Shown: positions 34,033 to 46,200 of the stretch, piece after piece
How the letters are laid out: each line of letters starts with the position of its first letter
How positions within the stretch are numbered: the first letter of the stretch is position 1
Assembly (NCBI RefSeq): GCF_905171775.1
Contig: NC_053492.1
Location: 182,626,778 to 182,690,777 of the forward strand
From: Rana temporaria
Lineage: Eukaryota; Chordata; Amphibia; Anura; Ranidae
Direction of reading: 5' to 3'
DNA length: 64,000 nt
Made by a program: the position numbers and the translations under genes
The notes under the pieces: model-generated
Told to the model about the DNA's origin: nothing
The model's input: the letters and a program-made list of their open reading frames with translations, nothing else
Database searches by the model: none

Positions 34033-35024
34033 GCTGCCTGTAGGATGAATCTTGGTCACAGAAGTGCAGAACTACAGTAAGTGCCCTCTTGTGACCCACA
34101 TGTGAAGTATGGTCAAAAAATGCTTTGGCCATACTTCTCCTTTAAAATATAGTAAAATGATGCTTTAAACAAACATTGATATTCTTGAAAATACCTGTAT
34201 TACAAATGAGCAATTGTTAGGATATGTGGGCAACAATTGGGCAAATGTAAAAAAGAGGTTGTGAGGACTAGGTGTAGAAAAATACAAAGGTGCCAGTGGG
34301 CTTATATGGGAATGTTGAAGACTTGGAGGGCATGATTGGAATGTTTTGATGTGTTAGAAGCAGAGAGATTATCATTTTTACAGATCTTCAGGTCTTTTAC
34401 AGGCTTGTTAGCCTGGCTTTGCAACAGTCTGGACTTAGAGCGTGAAAGAGAGAATTGGAAACTGTACAACTGTCAGTTAGAAAGAACTCTGATGTGTTTG
34501 TGAATTAGGCCTCAGTCACACTGGCACTGTCAAACCTGCAATGATTTGTGTTTAGAGGACATTTTAAACACATAAATGCATGTAATGTTTTTTTCAATAG
34601 ATGGAGAGGAACTATTATAGTTGAATATAAAGGAGGGGGATGATGTCAGGCTGTGAGTTTTCTTAATTTAGTTGTGAAAGGAATGTTGATCGTGTTTACC
34701 ATAGGAAGGCATTAGAATGTGAACTGGAGGCTGGATTGTGCTGAATGATAGCAGAACTATGAAATGTAGAGAAGAGAGGAATAAAGCCGGCTAAAGGGCT
34801 GTTGAAGAATTTGAGTGTGGTGCTAAAGGATCAGCAGGTAATAAATGGACTTTGTGGTTATAACTGGGGCTGGGAGTGTGAAGTGAAGGCTAGAAGAATC
34901 AGATACATTAAAAGGCCATGGGCCCTACTTGTGTTGTTGGGGTTGTTTAAATGAAAGGATGTGGGGTGGATCAATGTGCTGGGATTTGTAATGGGAGCAG
35001 CATGATAGCTAAAATGATGGCCAA
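34033..35024. other. Intergenic sequence, nothing recognised
   Basis: About 1 kb without an identifiable repeat family, exon or RNA gene. Confidence 0.4.
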
Positions 35025-35234
35025 TGCCCCGTACACACGATCAGGCTTTTACCCGGCAAAACTCACATCGGAATTCTAATGGAATTCCATCAGAGTAAAA
35101 AGAGAACATGTTCTCTATCTAAACTCCAATGGAATTCCTCTAAAAAAATGGTGCGTACACGCGGTCGGAATTTCCGATGGAAAAAGTCCGTCTGACTTTT
35201 TTCATCGGAAATTCGGATCGTGTGTACAGGGCTT
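35025..35234. mobile_element. Short MITE, 'GTACACACGATCAGGCTTTT' family
   Basis: GCCCCGTACACACGATCAGG faces GGATCGTGTGTACAGGGC, with inner pairing (ATCGGAATTC against GGAATTCC). A sister copy lies at 58911-59112. Confidence 0.82.
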
Positions 35235-35750
35235 AAGATGACTGGGAGGAGTAACAATAGATGTGAAGGCCAAAATCGTGATGTTTTGATGGAAATACAA
35301 ACTGTGAATCAGATGGAGATTAGAAGAGCTAAAGATCTAGTAATTATGCTGATAAGCCAGCGGCTCTGACCAAAGGCCAAAAAGTTCCCATGTATAAGTA
35401 CCTAAGTATACCTTGTTATCTTCATTATTCCCTTACACCACAGCAGTCAGATTGGGAAAGGAAAGGCTAGCACTAGGAGCCAATATGGATTTGTATTATT
35501 GAATAATTGGAGCATACTGACAGCAGAAGAGAGGAGAAATGAGTCCTCCCCCATGCAACATTGCTTTAATGCAATGTAATGTAAAGGCATGGTCACTGTC
35601 TATCTGTCAGGGGTACCTGGACGTTAAAATTGTCTGACAGAACTAAAAGTTATTCAACAGATCAAATATATGTATTTCAACCTAGTTTCTAATCGCTTGC
35701 TTGAGCTCAACTCAAGCATGAATTGAGAAAGTGTCTTGTACGAGTGCAAG

Positions 35751-36028
35751 CAGGGCTGTCTTAATGAGAGGGCACACCTGGGCACTACCCAGTTGCCCCA
35801 GCTGCAAGGGGGGCCCCTGCACTTTCCCCAAAGCAGCTGGTTTTTGAGCCCACTCTGCCCCGAAATTGGGGGCCCCATGATGGTACTGAGAGTGATAGAT
35901 ACACAGGGGAGGCAATCTGCCGCCTACCGCCTACCTACTTGATGTCTGTTTACCTGCACTGTCGTCATTGTAGGGGCCCCAGAGCATTACTTTGCCCAGG
36001 GGCCCATGATGCTATTAAGACGGCCCTG
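35751..36028. mobile_element. 278-bp hAT MITE, 'CAGGGCTGTCTTAAT' family
   Basis: CAGGGCTGTCTTAATGAG faces TATTAAGACGGCCCTG, with exact 8-bp duplications AGTGCAAG at 35743-35750 and 36029-36036. Confidence 0.94.
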
Positions 36029-36036
36029 AGTGCAAG

Positions 36037-37290
36037 TAATAACATCTATCTTTTTACAAACTGTGTATTGTAATTATTCCCATCGTATTAGTAGTTTGTA
36101 TCAATTTTACTAATATTCAGTGCAATAAATAGTATCTAGTTTTAGCTACCTAATAAAATTATTCATTAAAGTTCTAAAGCATTGGGAACAAAAATGATAC
36201 ATAATATCAAGTTAGATGTTAGCGGTTTGTATTTAGAGGCGTGTGAGGACACCCTGGAAGGTCTAGCTAGCTAGCTTGTATTTGGAACACACAGATACAA
36301 GCTGTTGTCAGAAACAGGAATTATTACTAGAAAATGTTGTGAAGCAGAACCTTTACCCTCCAAACAGAACATCCAGAAATAAGTCATTGGGAAATAATTA
36401 TCCACTTTGCATCTTTATAACGAAATGTTATGTTTTGTTCTCATTAAAATTTCCTAACGTTTTTACAGCTTGAGATATTTGATCGTATATTATAATTTCC
36501 TGTACAGATTAGTGAAATCTGGAGGTATTTGTAATCAGCCATTTTTAACTGAGAAAAGGCTAGCAGAACCTGATATTAATTTTAGGATTTTAATGATTGA
36601 ATTATTAGGATAATAACTCAAACTTTTTTACACTATATACCCAACATATCAGTGATTAGAATAATAATCAAAGGGTGACAACACTGTTTACTCCTTAGTA
36701 AAATCGCACAGCAGCGTTGTCACCCTCACATATCCTTGGTACACCTATGAGGTCCTATGTGTCTCTCCTTCCAGCTGTGGGTGCTGAAAGCAATCCAGGC
36801 TTCATCGCTTTCTCTCACTGTCTGTATACCAAAGCCGCACTTTACTCATTACCCTTACATAAGAAAGCTTTATTTGTCCTGCTAAGAGAGATATGTGCTT
36901 TAAGCGGCATTAAACCCAAAACCAAAAATGTATTATTTTGCAGCATAGCAATCATTAGATGTGGTGGCTGCATCAGTTTTCTTTTAGGTTTTTCCCCTGG
37001 TGGTCTGGCCTGTAATACACCTCCTAAATTAGTGAGACAAAACTCTGGATGAATGAGCACACGAGGCACAGCAGACAGCAGAATTGCCAGTTTGCGGGTA
37101 AGGTAGTGTTAAATGTATTAGCAGATTATAATACACTAAACAAATTGAAGCCAAACTCCAGCCCATATATATTATCAGTTACAGCCAACAGTTTTTTTCT
37201 CCTTTTAAGATAAAGTTTTTACATAAATAAATAAAAGCTGATCATTTTAATCACTCCTGTCAGCGTTAAGTGGTTTGTCTCATCCCTGTA
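36037..37290. other. Intergenic sequence, mostly unassigned
   Basis: AT-rich, no confident repeat family. TTAAGCGGCATTAAACCC near 36901 may begin a further MITE. No gene was seen. Confidence 0.4.
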
Positions 37291-37658
37291 AGGCCCCTTT
37301 CACACGATAAGCCCACTTGGATCCGCCCGTCCGTTTTTCAGGTGGATCCGAGTGGACTATCCATTGACTCCTAAGGGCAGGCGGATCTCAGTCAAGATCT
37401 GTCCGCTGACACCCGTCTGCCATCCGATCCTCTCAAGACAGACGTATGGGCGATAATTCTGCTATGCATCTTGGCGGATCGGCGGAGATCTGTAGAAAAC
37501 GGGCTTGCTGTCAGTTTTTATCCGATCTACCCATAGAGATCGGTGGGGCTCTGACAGGTCAGTGAGCAGAGACGGACCTATTATCCGGCGGCTCAGTTGA
37601 GATCAATGGTGCGATCTCCCGTTGAGCTAGCGGATCCGCCACGTGTGGAAGGGGCCTA
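37291..37658. mobile_element. MITE, 'AGGCCCCTTTCACACG' family
   Basis: AGGCCCCTTTCACACG faces ACGTGTGGAAGGGGCCT, with GGATCCG words pairing inside. Non-coding. Confidence 0.75.
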
Positions 37659-38222
37659 AACTGTAACATTCACCTGGAGAGCTTGCTGGCTGGATCATCA
37701 GGAAATCTCCATGAAGATAGAAAGCCTAAAAAAGGAAGTGAATGCAGCCATCACATCTAAGATCTAGTAAGCTGAAATTAAATATATGTTTGCTACTGGG
37801 TTTAATACTGCTTTAAACTCCATAGGAGGTAAAACTCTCCAGAGTAAAGTCTTGGGTAGAAATTTGTCTCTGCTGTTGATGTCAACATAATGCTATTTGA
37901 ATGCAAGGGATCTGCAATGTGCAGCATTAATACTTTTCAAATTCAGGGTTGTCACCCTGTGAGACAATGTAGTCTTCATTCTGCTCAGCTCCTGGAGGAA
38001 GCTTTACTGTGTCAAGGATTTCAGTCTGGGCTTCAGCAGCTAGGCTGAGCGCCTGGAGAAGTTTGCAAAGGGACTTTTTGCTGCAGTCTGGGCTGCAGAA
38101 GGAGCTGGATTGAGGGCCTAGGTAAGACTGTTAAAGGACCAGTGCTGGAGGCACTGCCAGACGTTCTGGTCTGTAGAAGATACTGTTATCTCCCTCACAG
38201 AGGATCTCCTGGTGGAAGCTAA

Positions 38223-38915
38223 GGGCCAGATTCACAGACAAATACGTTACGCTGCTGCGGCGTAACGTTCCCCATTTACGTTACACCGCCGCAGGTTTAC
38301 AGCGTAAGTGCCTGATTCACAAAGCACTTACCTGTAAACTTGCGGCGGTGTAACGTAAATCCGCTTGGCGCAAGCCCGCCTAATTCAAATGGGGCAGGCA
38401 CCATTTAAATCAGGCGCGTTCCCGCGCCGAACGTACTGCGCATGCTCCGTCCGTCAAATTACCCGACGTGCATTGCACTAAATGACATCGCAAGGACGTC
38501 ATTGGGTTTTGACGTTAACGGCATCCAGCGCCATTCACGGACGACTTACGCAAACGACGGGAACGACAGCCAAACTTAACATTGGCTAGGCCACCTAGAG
38601 GGCAGCCTTAGTTTTACGCGGCGTATCTCAACGGAAACAACGTAAATTTAGAGCGACGGGTAAAGCGTACGTTCATGAATCGCCGTAACTAGTCATTTGC
38701 ATATTCTACGCCGACCGCAATGGAATCGCCACCTAGCGGCCGGCCTAGAATTGCATCCTTAGATCCGACGTAAGTCAATTACACCTGTCAGATATTAGGG
38801 CTATCTATGCGTAACTGATTCTATGAATCAGCCGCATAGATACGACAATCGTATCTCAGAGATACGACGGCGTATCAGGAGATACGCCGTCGTATCTCTT
38901 TTGTGAATCTGGCCC
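38223..38915. mobile_element. Palindromic ~700-bp MITE, copy 5
   Basis: GGGCCAGATTCACAGAC faces TTGTGAATCTGGCCC, with TAA duplicated at 38220-38222 and 38916-38918. The inner ends carry matching TACG(T/C)CG blocks. Confidence 0.92.
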
Positions 38916-38937
38916 TAAGTACTTTACAGCTACTGGG

Positions 38938-39197
38938 ACAAGGGGGGGTATTTACTATAGGCTAATTGACTTTTCACTACAAGTGTACTTGGTAGTGCAT
39001 TTGCTGTAGATCCGAGAGGATCATGCAAGGAAAATAAAAAACAGCATTTTTGCTTGTACATGGTTGGATGATAAAATCAGCAGAGCTTCCCCTCATTTCA
39101 GATCTTCACATCAGATTTACAGCGACTGCACTTCCAAGTGCACTTTCAAGTACACTTGCAGTGCAGAGTGGATTTGCCTTTAGTAAATCAACCCCTG
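38938..39197. mobile_element. MITE, 'GGGGGTATTTACTA' family
   Basis: AAGGGGGGGTATTTACTA faces TTTAGTAAATCAACCCCTG, with AAGTGTACTTG/CAAGTACACTTG pairing. A partial copy lies near 7708-7795. Confidence 0.65.
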
Positions 39198-40108
39198 TGT
39201 GTAGGACCTGGTTTTGGACTTTCACGTGTGGCTGTAGTTATGAGGATTTAGTGAGAAGATTGTCCTCCTATTGATTGCAAATATTGTTTTGGAGCATGCT
39301 GTGACCCTAAATCCCTGTTTTAAGTTTCTCAGCAATAAATACTAAAAAGGCATCAGACTGTGGTTGTGACTGGCAGCCTCTGTATCAGCAAGGGGGACCT
39401 GGGTTATTATCAGCGTCCCCTTCGGGGGTAAGTGCTACATATGCCTTTTACTTCTGCTTGGAGTTCACCTTTAAAAGTCATTAACAGGCACCACCATGAA
39501 CCTGAACACTAGTGACCTTTCCATGTAGACTGCCCTTAGAGCTCCAGACATTGTGGGCTGATATGCAAAAAGCAACCATCCTCTGCTGTAGCTGGCTCTT
39601 GTACATCCTCTACTATTTACCACACTTCAGTAATGTCTGGCAAGGCTAACAACCACTGTCATGGGTCAATGGTGAGGTAAAGGAGGTGAAAGGGGATAAC
39701 CAGCTGGAAGCAATGGAAGATAATCATTGTTGTTGTAATAGATTCCTGTAGGGGTCGAGGTTCCCAGGGAAAGAAACTTGATGTGCAGGCACCAGGGGCC
39801 TTCTAATGAAAGTAAGTGACAGTTTGACATCTTAACAGTAGCCACAGGTTTACTTTAAAGCAACATATATCTTACTGCCTTCCCTGTGTCTGTCTGTACT
39901 CAGACTTCTAGTAAATTAGTGTCTACCCAGTGGTGAAACCTTTTTCAGAAAAATTAGGAGCATTGTCATTTTGTCAAGAAAAATAATCATTCATTTTGTC
40001 ATTAATAAGAAAGCTTTAGTTTTTCGTTTTCCATAGTTAAAGGAAGTGGCTGTTGGTTGTTGTCTTCATTGTAAAGATACACATGATGGGGATGATTTCC
40101 CCTTGTGG

Positions 40109-40242
40109 TTAAATCCGCTGATATCCAGATGATCGCCTCTTGTGACAAATGAAGAATATAACTATTGCAATGATTATGATAATTAATATAGTTACAGCTA
40201 CAGCCACGGCAATCATATTGCGATCATATGAGCACACTTCCT
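40109..40242 (-). CDS. LAMP3: LAMP3 terminal exon, version A (TM helix, GYQRI tail)
   Basis: After acceptor CTCTTTACAG the exon completes a Glu codon and reads EEVCSYDRN, a helix rich in Ile and Val (MIAVAVAVTILIIIII onward), then CHKRRSSGYQRI and TAA. The tail matches the SSGYQRI end of mammalian LAMP3 more closely than version B does. It is 134 nt including the stop. The exon begins with two bases completing a codon, exactly like version B, so it can join the same donor at 59989. No separate luminal exons were found between 40.3 and 48.7 kb. No canonical AATAAA was noticed within about 1 kb; a variant AGTAAA lies at 39849-39854. Confidence 0.92.
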
Positions 40243-43200
40243 CTGTAAAGAGAAAACAAATGACAGTTATAAGATGCCTGAAATAAACATGTTAAAATAG
40301 TTGTTTCTCAGGCCTCGCACACACGACCGAGTTTATCTGCAAAAAACTTGCTGGGATTTTTTTTTTGCCACGGAAACCGGTTGTGTGTACATTTTTCTAC
40401 AAGGAAACTGTCGAGGATCCCGTCGAGCCAAAAAGAGAGCATGTCTTCTTTTTCCTCGACGGGAATGGAGAAACTTGCCTTGTTGAGTTCCTCGACAGCC
40501 TAACAAGGAACACACGACCGAGGAACTCGACGAGCGAAACACATCGTTTTCCACGTCGAGTTCCTTGTTAGACTGTCGAGGAACTCGACAAGGCAAGTTT
40601 CTCCATTCCCGTTGAGGAAAAAGAAGACATGCTCTCTTTTTGGCTCGACGGGATCCTCGACAGTTTCCTCGTCGAAAAATGTACACACGACCGGTTTCCT
40701 CGGCAAAAAAAAAATCCCAGCAAGTTTCTTGATGGTTTTTGCCGAGAAACTCGGTCGTGTGTACGAGGCCTAAGATCACTGGTTGTTTTCCATTAGTTGT
40801 GCTCTGAAGTCATTTATTCATGCCTACATTGCAAATATGCTGCATAAGGTGAAATTAACCTAGTATGTCGTTCTCACAAGAGAATATGTCTCTTTTAGTA
40901 GTAATTATTCAGCAGCTAAAAGATGTAAAGAAACAGGGAATTAAATGGTTTGTGTGGATAATTAAGCGCCAGTTAACACAAAATAATTTAAAGGGCCCCT
41001 AAAGTCAAATTCCAGCTTTGGGGAAAGTTAAAATTTAATTTTTCCAAGACTTAAAAAAGAATATATACTGTATATATTTTGGAAAACACTGCAATACTCA
41101 CCTCCTCTCCAGCTCTCTCCCCCAAAGACTTTTTGCCCCATCCTACTGCGGTGTCATATATGAAACTATACAGTTTTCCCTTATTGATTTCAACATTTTA
41201 GCTTAATAATTAAAGTTAATTTGCAGGGGAAGGTAGCAGGTTCATTTAAAGCGGAACATCACCAGGGATATTGTTATCCCCCTGGCTTGTCTTTGGCATC
41301 ACCATCTTTAATTATCTGGTGCATGCGCAGACATTCCACACAAGCGTAGTTAAGCTGCCCCAGTTCTGACGTCAAACATTATGGGGTTCTGTGACATTTT
41401 TTGCACATTGCACGGAAATGTCTGCACATGCTCAGATATGCCGCAGGTCTCTGCCATATCAGAAACAACAGTGTCACATCTTCATTAGCGCACAGTTCTG
41501 CAATGTGGTTGTCCTCTTCAATAAATTGAATAGAGCACTGGGGCACAATGCCTTTCTGGGTTACTGCAGTACAAAAGGCAGGTATTCTTTTTGTGTAAGA
41601 GGGAACAACATCCTATTGGGGCAGGGGGGTCTGGATCAAGAAAAGCTTAATTTTTTGATGGATTAGGTTCCACTTTAAGTGGGGTCCCCCTGGCAGCTTA
41701 TAGCCACATTACCTTGCCTACCCCACCACTTTTTGCCCACAGGAGCAAAAGGAAGAAGCTTTGCGTTAGCTTCAGTTTACTCTGGCTGGGACTTGGATGC
41801 TGGATTCCCAGAGATGCATCATGAAGAGGATTGACTTACCTGCTCCTCATATCAAGAAGTATTGGATATTTAAGTCTGCTCTTGGTTGCCAAATGGATTG
41901 GCATAAGAACACAAGAAAGATGAATATATTGGAAGGGGGAGCAAAGCACATGCTATTTAACATGTATGGTGTTTAATGTATCATCAATTTTGTTTTTGCT
42001 TTCATATTGACAGTTGTTATGTGTAGATACATTCCACCGAGATTTGCTTTATTCCAACATTCTAAATCTGGTATGATGTTTCAAGGGATGAAGCTGAAGA
42101 AAATGCGGCATAAAAATTACTTAACTTTTTCAGTTTATTCATATTTTTGTGCCCACTGATCCATTAGTTTTCCAGATTGTGCCTCTTTTGTACCCTTTCT
42201 GAATACCAAACCTCAGAACTTTCTTTACATATTTTGGACAAATCAAAAACAAAAGCCACACACTGATGATGTCTTCCCAGGCATATTTTAATCAGCCGAA
42301 AAGCTACATGGCCCTGTCTCCAAAACTTCTCCTCTGACATGTTTCACCCAATGGGTGTGAGGGTTCTGGGGGCAGTATTATGTTCTGAAGCTTGTCAGAT
42401 GGTTACAGTTTTGCCTGTGAATACTAGACATGTGCATTCGTTTTCGCCCGAATGCATTTTCGTCCGAATTTCGTGTATTTTAGTTATTGTTTTAACAAAC
42501 AAAAACGAACGCGCAGAATCCGAAATCCAAAAGATCCGACATAAAAAAAATGCTTTATTTTCGTTGCTACAACAGTTCGATATAGATAGGAGATTCGACA
42601 TGACGCTGACAATAGCAATCTGTGTCTCACGAACCTGTGGTCGAATGTGCCTAACCTTAACTCTATTAGTCCAAGATTATTCTACAAAGAGAGGAAAGAT
42701 TCGACATTATAGAGACAGTGTTGGGGTAGACCATTCATAATGAACAACGAAGATTCGATGAAGCCGTGAAAAACATACAAACGTTGAATCTCTCATTGAA
42801 GGCTTATGGTGTCTGTTGAAAGTTCTAAGAAGATTCGACAAGCATCTAAACTGTACAACGCGACAATCATACATTTTCGGTCAAATGCTCCGGCCATAGG
42901 CTATAGAAGAATTCGAATGTTGGTTGACTAGTAATAATAATTTATAAATTTAATTATTACTAGTGTCATACAACATTAGAATTCTTCTATAGCTTGTAGA
43001 CGGAACATTTGACTGGAAATGTACGACTGCAGCATCGTACAGTTAAGCTGTTCCGTCTGACAGATTCGACCTTAATTAATTTGGATTTGTGCTGGTGTGT
43101 GCGGGTGTTCTCGGGGCCGATCCAAGTGCCGCCTCTCCTCTCCCTCCCTCTGCTTTTTTAATCACACACAGCAGTACATGTCTCGCGCTGTGTCACGGAG

Positions 43201-46200
43201 CTGGAGTGTGAATTGAACTGTTCGGCAGCCGAACAGTTCAATTCACACTCCAGCTCCGTGACACAGCGCAAGACATATACCGCTGTGTGTGATTAAAAAA
43301 GCGGAGGGAGGGAGGGAGAGGAGGCACTTCGATCGGCCCCGAGAACACCCGCACACACCAGCTGCCGAACAGTTTAGACTCCAGCTCCGTGACAGAGCTT
43401 GAGATATACCGGTATACTGCTGTGTGTTATTAAAAAAAGCAGAGGGAGGGAGAGGAGAGGTGTGTGTATAAAAAAAGGGTTTATAGGGTCTGAACTTGCC
43501 TGATGAAAGAATAACATGCCCTCACTATGGGTACTTTTTGTGATACATGTAAAGCAAATATGCAGATGAAGGTTCAGCGTTTGACAATTTGTATCCATCA
43601 TCATCTATTGCTGCTGTTGGACTCTAACACTCAGCATGCTTTGCCTGTCACATAAAACTATATTTTTGTATAGACTAAAACAATATTTTTTGCCTTACAT
43701 ACCTTTTATTTTGAAATGTATCGTACCAGTAGCTGCTGCATTTGCCACCCTAGGGTTATACACGAGTCAATACGTTTTCCCATTTTTTGTGGTAAAATTA
43801 GGTGCCTCGGCTTATACTCGGGTCGGCTAATGATCGAGTATATACTGTACTCCCAATGAGAAAAAGCATCTATGGCTGTGTACCTGGAAGAGGTCTCATG
43901 GAGGAGGATAAGTTGCTAGGAGAAACCACGATTCCCATCATGCAATAGGAATTGTAGAATTGAATGGGCATAAATGTAGATGAGATTGGAGGGCAGCTTT
44001 GTTGCCGTTATAAACATTGGCAATCAATTACTTTTGTATATGCCCATATTGTCTTCATTATATGCCAAGGCCCACATAGTCCTCATCATACCCATAGCTT
44101 GCCAATCGCTTTTATGCAGGAATCGTTGGGCATGAAAGGCCAAGTCATTCCTGGCCTGTCAATCAATAAACTATTCAATTTGTATGTTTTTTTTATTGGT
44201 TGAACTAGATGGAGTTTTGTCTTCTAACTATGTAACTATATGCACAGCAAATGGGCAAGTCAGACTGGGTGTCTGAGGCATTCAGGTCTGTCCACTACAC
44301 CAAGCAGTGAAGTAGTTTTGTCATGCTCACTGTTCATAGGAACTACTGAAAGGATTTCACAGGATGATTTGGAATTCTTTAACTGGCAATTACTCAATGG
44401 TTGGTAGCCTGCAAGCTTTTTCTTTCCTGAGTCATGCAAGTTCCTCTTACAACATTGAGTACAATACAGGATCCATAGCCCTGTATTGAACATGAGCATG
44501 CCAAGGGACAGTGCACATGGGGAAAGTGGGGGAGCAGCAGTTATCCCCTTTCCCGGAAACAAGTAATTATAACTTCATTTTCTGGTGCCCTAAATCTACC
44601 CTAGACATAAACCAAATGTGCAACCCAACTTTAAGGATGGAGTTTTGTTTTCATGGCTTTAAATATCTGCCCTGTCCAGCAGAGAGCAGTTTTAGGCCTC
44701 ATTCACATGGGTGCTGAGGCCCCCAAGACCCTGAATGGGCATTTGTTTATGCGGCTTGAGCCTCCAGGTGCTGTGTGAAGGCAGCCCATGTAAGTGTATG
44801 GGGATGCAACACCTGCACAGACTTATCCTAATTTGGCAGGTGTAAAGGTGAGCGGCATCAAAGGCACACAGTTTGCATCCCCATACACTTACATGGGGTA
44901 AGTAAACATCCCATTTACAGTCTACAAGCCTTAGCACCAGTGGGAATGAAGCCCTAGGCCTCCCTCGTACACACGATAGGTTAAACAGAGGACAACGGTC
45001 TGATGGACTGTTTTCATCGGTCAAAACCGATCGTGTGTGGGTCCCATAGGTTATTTAACCATCGGTTAAAAAAAAGCCAACTTGGATTCCTAACCGATGG
45101 GAAAAAAACGATCGTTAGTAGGCACAACCATCGGTTAAAAATCCATGCATGCTCAGAATCAAGTAGACGCATGCTTGGAAGCATTGAACTTCGTTTTTTT
45201 CAGCACGTAGTTGTGTTTTACGTCACCGCGTTCTGACACGATCGTTTTTTTTAACCGATGGTGTGTAGGCGCAACGGACCATCAGTCAGCTTCATCGGTT
45301 AACCGATGAAAACGGTCCATCGGTCCGTTCTCATCGGATGGACTGATCGTGTGTACGAGGCTTTAGCCTTGAACCCCCGTTCACATAAAGCAAACGTGCG
45401 ATGTGCCTTTGGGTGCCATTATTTTTAATGACATCCCAAATGTGGTGTGATTATGCTGCGATTGTATTTGCGCAGCAATTGCAGCAAAGCTTGCGGTTAA
45501 AAATTGCACTAAGCTTGTCACTGAAAACAGAGCAGAAGCTTCTTTTGGACAACAAATGTGCATACGGCAGCCTACTAAATTGAATGGGCTGCCCCATGCA
45601 CGACACGTGTTTCCTTGTGTCAATCACGCTTTAAATATTGCGAGAAGGAACACTAGTTCCCGCTATGCGAAGTATGAACTGGGTCTTTTGAGCTTTTTAT
45701 GTACATGCATTCTACAGAGTCAAAAACCCATAGCAAACCTGTACTGACAAATAAGTACACAAATTCCTTCGGCTACCTCTGGCTGCTAAACACTGACCTG
45801 GAACTGGAATGCAGATCAGCAGGGTTGTTAAAGTGAGAATTCCTTTTCTGAGAATCTGTTTCTTTTAAATTTACAAATGTAGCAATTTGGAAATTGGATG
45901 AAGGGCTTAGCACTTCAAAACACTTTTTGAAAGATAAAAAGTGCATTTTGTATATAACTATATATTGTAGATCTGACCAAAATGAGGGACAAATGAGGAG
46001 GAAAGAAGGAAAGAAAGAAAGACATAGTTCCAAATCAGAATTACAGTTGGGAGCTATGCTACTGTATTGCGGTGACATTCATTTTTATTGGTACCCCAAC
46101 GCACTAAAGTAACTTGCGTTCGTTGCAACACTGCAACACAGCACCATGTTACAAAAATGTGCAGGCCATATTTTTGGTGTGTAGGCAACTCATTCAAATA

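Noticed and set aside
40301..40779. Open frames of 148 and 61 codons with near-identical peptides on opposite strands
   Set aside because: Mirror images produced by a palindromic MITE. No protein family is recognised.
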